From contig NZ_BBXE01000014.1 in NCBI RefSeq assembly GCF_001570565.1, forward strand, positions 62,001 to 126,000: a DNA stretch of 64,000 bases. The letters are read 5' to 3'. A model generated the notes under the pieces. That model saw only the letters and a program-made list of their open reading frames with translations. It was not told the DNA's origin and made no database searches. The translations under genes and the position numbers were made by a program. Shown here piece after piece: positions 60,005-64,000 of the stretch. The stretch is from Herbidospora yilanensis (GTDB taxonomy: Bacteria > Actinomycetota > Actinomycetes > Streptosporangiales > Streptosporangiaceae). Every line of letters starts with the position of its first letter. The first letter of the stretch is position 1.

Positions 60005-62424
60005 CCACCCGACTGTTCGGCGAGCCGGTCCGCCGCAGAGAGGACGCCCGGCTGGTCGCCGGTAACGGCCGCTACCTCGACGACCTGGGCGCGGACGCGC
60101 TGGCCGTGGCGTTCGTGCGCTCGCCGCACGCGCACGCCCGCATCACCGGCGTCGACGTCGACGACGCGATCGACGTCGAGGGCCTGGTCGCGATCTACAC
60201 GTGGGAGGACCTGCCCGAGGGGGTGCGGGAGCCGCTGCCGCTGCTGATCCCCCATCCGGCGCTGACCCACGGGCGGACCGCCTACTGCCTGGCCAAGGAC
60301 GTCGTGCGGCACGTCGGCGAGCCGATCGTCATGGTCGTCGCCGCCGACCGCTATGTCGCCGAGGACGTCTGCGAGCGGATCCGGGTCTCCTACGAGTTCC
60401 TCAAGCCCGTCGTCGGGCTGGAGAACGCCGTCGAGGGGCCCAACCTCGTCCACGACGACGTGCCGGGCAACATCGGCGCGCACATGGTGCAGGAGGTCGC
60501 CCACCGCGACGGCCGGGCCACCCGCGACGTCATCGCCGCCGCGCCCCACACGCTGGAGTTCCGGCTCGACATCGAGCGGTCGGCGTGCATGCCGATGGAG
60601 GGCAAGGGGGTGTACGCCCGCTGGGACGCCGACGACCGTTCGCTGCGCGTCTACAGCTCCACCCAGACGTCCACGAGCGTGCGGATGGCCATCGCGGCCA
60701 AGCTCGGGCTGCCCCTGCCGAAGGTCGAGGTCATCGCGCCCGACGTCGGCGGCGGGTTCGGTGTGAAGATCGTGCACCCGTGGCCGGAGGAGATCCTCGT
60801 GCCGTGGGCGGCCCGGCTGCTCGGCCGGGAGGTCAAGTGGACCGAGGACCGGCGTGAGCACTTCGTCTCCTCGGCCCACGAGCGCGCGCAGGTGCAGCAC
60901 GTCAAGGTGGGGTTCGACGACGAGGGCCGGGTCCTCGGGCTCGACGTCGAGATCCTGCACGACCACGGCGCCTACACGCCCTACGGCATCATCGTGCCGA
61001 TCATCACCTCGACGCAGTTGCTGGGGCCGTACAAGATCGGCTCCTACCGGGTGGAGTTCTTCTCCGTCTACACCAACACCGTGCAGGTCACCCCCTACCG
61101 GGGGGCCGGGCGCCCGCAGGGCGTGTTCTGCATGGAGCGCACGATGGACAAGATCGCCCAGTACCTCGGCAAGGACCGCACCGACGTCCGGGCGGTGAAC
61201 TTCATCCAGCCCGACGAGTTCCCCTACGACCAGCAGATGATCTTCCAGGACGGCCGCCCGCTGATCTACGACAGCGGCGACTACCCCGAGTCGCTGCGCA
61301 AGCTGAAGGACCTGATCGGCTGGGACGACTTCCCGGCGATGCAGGCCGAGGCGGCCGCCGAGGGCAGGAGGATCGGCATCGGGGTCGGCTGCTACGTCGA
61401 GGGCACCGGCGTCGGCCCCTACGAGGGCGGCCACGTGCAGGTGACCTCCGACGGGCGGGTGCACGTCTCCACCGGCCTCACCTCACAGGGGCAGGGCCAC
61501 GAGACGGTGTTCGCGCAGATCGCCGCGACGGAGCTCGGCGTGCCGATCGAGAAGGTGTCGGTCGTGACCGGTGACACCCGGCGGTTCGGCTACGCCGTCG
61601 GCACCTTCGCCTCGCGCGCCGCCGTGATGAGCGGCAACGCCATCGCCCTGGCGTGCCGGAAGGTCAAGGAGAAGGCGCTCCGGATCGCCGCCGACGCGCT
61701 GGAGGCCGACCCGGCCGACCTGGAGATCACCGACGGCATGGTGCACGTCGTGGGCGCCCCCAGCGCCTCGATCCCGCTCGCCACCGTCGCGGTGCTCTCC
61801 AACCCGCTGCGGTACGCCTTCGACGAGGAGGCCAAACGTGCCACCCAGTTCGCCACCGGCGGCGGCATGGACCGGCCCCCGGTCGCCGAGGGCCAGGAAC
61901 CGGGCCTGGAGGGCAAGGACTACTACTCGCCGGTGCGCTCGACGTTCGCGTCGGGCATGCACGCCGCCATCGTCGAGACCGACCCCGACACGGCCGAGAT
62001 CAAGATCCTCCGGTACGCCGTCGTCCACGACTGCGGCAAGATGATCAACCCGATGCTGGTCGAGGGGCAGATCCACGGCGGCGTCGCCCAGGGCGTCGGC
62101 GGGGCACTCTACGAGAAGATGGTCTACGACGAGTACGGCCAGCTCCTCAACGCCTCGTTCATGGACTTCCTGATGCCCTACGTCACCGAGATCCCCCGCA
62201 TCGAGACCGACCATTTGGAGACCCCGTCCCCGCTCAACCCCCTGGGCATCAAGGGGGCCGGCGAGGCCGGGGTCATCCCGGTCTCCGCCGTCGTCGCCGG
62301 CGCGGTGGAGGACGCCGAGAAGATCGTCATCGACCGGATGCCGATCTCCCCGTCCGACCTCTACGCGTTGCGCGACTCCAGCAGGACCTCCGGAGCGGTC
62401 AGCCTCTTGCGGAACACCCAGTAG
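60001..62424 (+). CDS. Molybdenum hydroxylase large subunit, probably acting on a purine
   Basis: An 807-residue molybdopterin-binding subunit. The active-site loop near residue 365 reads PYRGAGRP, not the AYxCSFR of true CO dehydrogenase, so it is a form II 'CoxL-like' enzyme. The catalytic glutamate lies in GIKGAGEAGVIP near residue 753. Other landmarks are GGGFGVKI, TSQGQGHETVFAQIA and FASRAAVMSGNA. With an NCS2 permease and PucR next to it, hydroxylation of hypoxanthine/xanthine or another N-heterocycle is likely, though not proven. Its last 64 bases overlap cydB on the other strand, giving an odd C-terminus (SSRTSGAVSLLRNTQ). Confidence 0.92.
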   Translation: MTTRLFGEPVRRREDARLVAGNGRYLDDLGADALAVAFVRSPHAHARITGVDVDDAIDVEGLVAIYTWEDLPEGVREPLPLLIPHPALTHGRTAYCLAKDVVRHVGEPIVMVVAADRYVAEDVCERIRVSYEFLKPVVGLENAVEGPNLVHDDVPGNIGAHMVQEVAHRDGRATRDVIAAAPHTLEFRLDIERSACMPMEGKGVYARWDADDRSLRVYSSTQTSTSVRMAIAAKLGLPLPKVEVIAPDVGGGFGVKIVHPWPEEILVPWAARLLGREVKWTEDRREHFVSSAHERAQVQHVKVGFDDEGRVLGLDVEILHDHGAYTPYGIIVPIITSTQLLGPYKIGSYRVEFFSVYTNTVQVTPYRGAGRPQGVFCMERTMDKIAQYLGKDRTDVRAVNFIQPDEFPYDQQMIFQDGRPLIYDSGDYPESLRKLKDLIGWDDFPAMQAEAAAEGRRIGIGVGCYVEGTGVGPYEGGHVQVTSDGRVHVSTGLTSQGQGHETVFAQIAATELGVPIEKVSVVTGDTRRFGYAVGTFASRAAVMSGNAIALACRKVKEKALRIAADALEADPADLEITDGMVHVVGAPSASIPLATVAVLSNPLRYAFDEEAKRATQFATGGGMDRPPVAEGQEPGLEGKDYYSPVRSTFASGMHAAIVETDPDTAEIKILRYAVVHDCGKMINPMLVEGQIHGGVAQGVGGALYEKMVYDEYGQLLNASFMDFLMPYVTEIPRIETDHLETPSPLNPLGIKGAGEAGVIPVSAVVAGAVEDAEKIVIDRMPISPSDLYALRDSSRTSGAVSLLRNTQ

Positions 62425-63269
62425 GTCCACGCCTGGTAGGCGATGACCCCCGGGAGCGCGATGAGGCCGATCCACGTGAGGACCGTGAGCGTGTAGGGGG
62501 CCGAGGCGGCCGACTCGACCGTGAGCCCCGGCAGGGGCTCGGGGTGCAGGGCGAGGAAGGTCGCGGCGGTGGTCAGGGCGATCGTGACCGCCGTGCACCC
62601 GAACGCCCACGCCTCGCGCCCGGCCCAGACGAGCGCCACCCCGGCGGCGTACGCCGCCATCGCGGCGTACGCCGGCCAGGCGTCCATCCGCCACAGGGCG
62701 AAGGCGACCACCGGGACGAGCACCACGCCCGCCACCCAGGCGGTCTCGCGGGCGCGGGCCCGGACCGGGCCCCTGGTCTTCAGCGCGACGAACACGGCGC
62801 CGTGCACCAGCGCGAGGCCGAGCGACAGCAGCCCGCCCATGACGGTGGCGAACGCCGACCCGAACAGCACGTTGCCGAAGATCGCCCCCCACAGGAAGGC
62901 GGGCAGCACGCTGCCGGTGACGATCGCGGCGTCCACCAGCGGGGTCTCCCTGGCGCGCACCTTGCCGCGCCATTCGAGCCCCACGCCGCGCACGATCAGC
63001 CCCAGGACGACCATGACGGCCGCCAGGTAGAACTGGCTGAGGAACCCGGCGTACCAGGCGGGGAAGGCGGCGAACATGGCGCCGATCGCGGTGATCAGCC
63101 ACACCTCGTTGCCGTCCCAGACCGGGCCGATGGTGCGCAGCACCTGGCGGCGCTCGGCCTCGCCGCGGGCCAGGACCGGCATCAGCGCGCCGACCCCGAA
63201 GTCGAAGCCCTCCAGGACGAAGTAGCCGGTCCAGAGGAAGGCGATCACGATGAACCAGAACGTGGTCAT
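62361..63269 (-). CDS. cydB: Cytochrome bd oxidase subunit II
   Basis: A 302-residue CydB with about eight helices. Conserved segments FLWTGYFVLEGFDFGVGALMP, RTIGPVWDGNEVWLITAIGAMFAAFPAWYAG, and VLPAFLWGAIFGNVLFG are canonical. It forms the bd quinol oxidase with CydA, reducing oxygen to water at low oxygen. It starts 11 bases after cydA. Its 3' end overlaps the hydroxylase large-subunit gene by 64 bases in antisense. A second, diverged CydB-like gene is at 39.3 kb. Confidence 0.95.
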   Translation of the reverse strand: MTTFWFIVIAFLWTGYFVLEGFDFGVGALMPVLARGEAERRQVLRTIGPVWDGNEVWLITAIGAMFAAFPAWYAGFLSQFYLAAVMVVLGLIVRGVGLEWRGKVRARETPLVDAAIVTGSVLPAFLWGAIFGNVLFGSAFATVMGGLLSLGLALVHGAVFVALKTRGPVRARARETAWVAGVVLVPVVAFALWRMDAWPAYAAMAAYAAGVALVWAGREAWAFGCTAVTIALTTAATFLALHPEPLPGLTVESAASAPYTLTVLTWIGLIALPGVIAYQAWTYWVFRKRLTAPEVLLESRNA

Positions 63270-63280
63270 GTCAGGGCACC

Positions 63281-64000
63281 TCAGTACATCAGGGTCGGGA
63301 CGCGGCGTTCGGTCTCGTCGGGCACCACGGCCGGCATCGGCTCGTCGGGGCCCGCCTTGACGTGCCGGATCAGCAGCACCGCCTCGGCGACCGCGAGGAC
63401 GCCGTACACGAGGGTGAACAGGCCCAGCGAGATCGCGACCTCGGTCAGGCTCACCCCGGGCGACACGCTCGCCGCGGTGAGCAGCTCACCCTGGACGGTC
63501 CAGGGCTGGCGGCCGATCTCGCTCAGCAGCCAGCCGGAGATGATCGCCGCGATCGGCAGCGGCAGCGCCAGCACGCACAGCCGGGCGAACCAGGTCGGCA
63601 CGGGCCGGGCCCGCCGGCCCCGGCCCCGGGTCAGGAACAGCCCGAGGAAGGCCAGCCCGACCGTGGCCATGCCGAACACGATCATCACCCGGAAGGACAG
63701 GTAGACGATCGGCAGGTTCGGCACGTAGTCGCCGGGCCCGAACTGGGCCACCAGGCGCTGCTGGATGTCGTCGATGCCCTGGACGGTGGCGTTGGGGTCG
63801 TGCGCGGCCAGCAGGCTCAGCATGTTGGGGACCTCGATCCCCGGCACCGGCGAGAACGGCGCCCCGGCGGTGTCGTGCCGCAGCCCCTCGGCGGCGGCCA
63901 GCTTCATCGGCTGCTGCGTGTGCAGCAGTTGCCCCGACATGTCCCCGGTCAGCGCGACGATCGCCCCCGCGACGGCCGTCATCACCAGCGCGCCGCGCAG
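63281..64000 (-). CDS. cydA: Cytochrome bd oxidase subunit I, N-terminus missing
   Basis: The last 240 codons of cydA, which runs off the right edge. Visible are the quinol-loop and later helices: GQLLHTQQPMKLAAAEGL (the KLAA-E motif near the haem ligands), SFRVMIVFGMATVGLAFLGLFL with the haem b558 methionine, and SGWLLSEIGRQPWTVQGELLTA, the conserved GRQPW motif. It has a short-Q-loop-like length. It is followed by cydB after 11 bases. Confidence 0.93.
   Translation of the reverse strand: MRGALVMTAVAGAIVALTGDMSGQLLHTQQPMKLAAAEGLRHDTAGAPFSPVPGIEVPNMLSLLAAHDPNATVQGIDDIQQRLVAQFGPGDYVPNLPIVYLSFRVMIVFGMATVGLAFLGLFLTRGRGRRARPVPTWFARLCVLALPLPIAAIISGWLLSEIGRQPWTVQGELLTAASVSPGVSLTEVAISLGLFTLVYGVLAVAEAVLLIRHVKAGPDEPMPAVVPDETERRVPTLMY

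Overview
The window is a gene-dense, very GC-rich chromosomal segment from an actinobacterium, most likely of the order Streptosporangiales (inferred from gene content; no ribosomal RNA is present to confirm it). Supporting signs are many GTG starts and four-base start/stop overlaps, a WhiB-family regulator, a mycothiol-dependent maleylpyruvate isomerase-like protein, the DUF3000-RNase D pair, the coproporphyrin-dependent haem route (HemY and HemQ), and ECF sigma factors. I see no insertion sequence, CRISPR array, tRNA or rRNA.

Layout. 1-3.1 kb: sugar metabolism (DUF993 protein, Gfo/Idh/MocA oxidoreductase, divergent GH13 alpha-glucosidase) around a LacI-type palindrome. 3.1-5.3 kb: RNase D, DUF3000 and a small zinc protein. 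5.4-10.9 kb: haem synthesis (hemE, hemY, hemQ) with interspersed genes. 11-18 kb: MsrB, a stand-alone LigD-type polymerase, GlgX, a RibD-C-like reductase, an ATP-dependent DNA ligase and OsmC. 18.2-22.4 kb: a guanidine operon. A guanidine-I (ykkC) riboswitch precedes an 'agmatinase' that is better read as a guanidine hydrolase, followed by a three-part ABC importer and a small unknown protein. 22.4-31 kb: acyl-CoA dehydrogenase, two ECF sigma loci, a RelA/SpoT-domain gene paired with a small gene (candidate toxin-antitoxin or defence pair), an ankyrin/HEAT protein, DedA and a DUF1707 protein.

31-34.7 kb: assimilatory sulfate reduction (sulfite reductase, a small zinc-ribbon protein, CysH, a CbiX-type chelatase) behind a 22-codon cysteine-containing leader peptide and a terminator-like hairpin, which together look like a ribosome-mediated attenuator. 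34.7-40.6 kb: YihY/BrkB protein, glyA under a ZTP (pfl) riboswitch, rsgA, a phosphoribosyltransferase, an orphan CydB-like protein and a WhiB protein. 40.7-49.4 kb: a sucrase/ferredoxin-like protein under a DtxR/IdeR-type iron box, GlpD and a divergent alkyl-DHAP-synthase-like flavoprotein, a metallophosphoesterase, a family-A DNA polymerase and an MFS transporter.

49.4-64 kb: a membrane Ser/Thr kinase, then a purine/ureide catabolic region. It holds a single-chain fusion of FdrA (AllF) and DUF1116 (AllG) joined by a 15-bp minisatellite-encoded linker, DUF2877 (AllH), the regulator PucR, an NCS2 xanthine/uracil permease and a three-subunit molybdenum hydroxylase. A degraded copy of the pucR 3' end lies directly behind pucR. 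The window closes with cytochrome bd oxidase (cydB, and cydA running off the edge).

The most informative content is the RNA-level regulation (two riboswitches and one leader-peptide attenuator), the reassignment of the agmatinase-like gene, the AllF-AllG fusion, and the RelA/SpoT two-gene module, which is the best candidate here for something undescribed.
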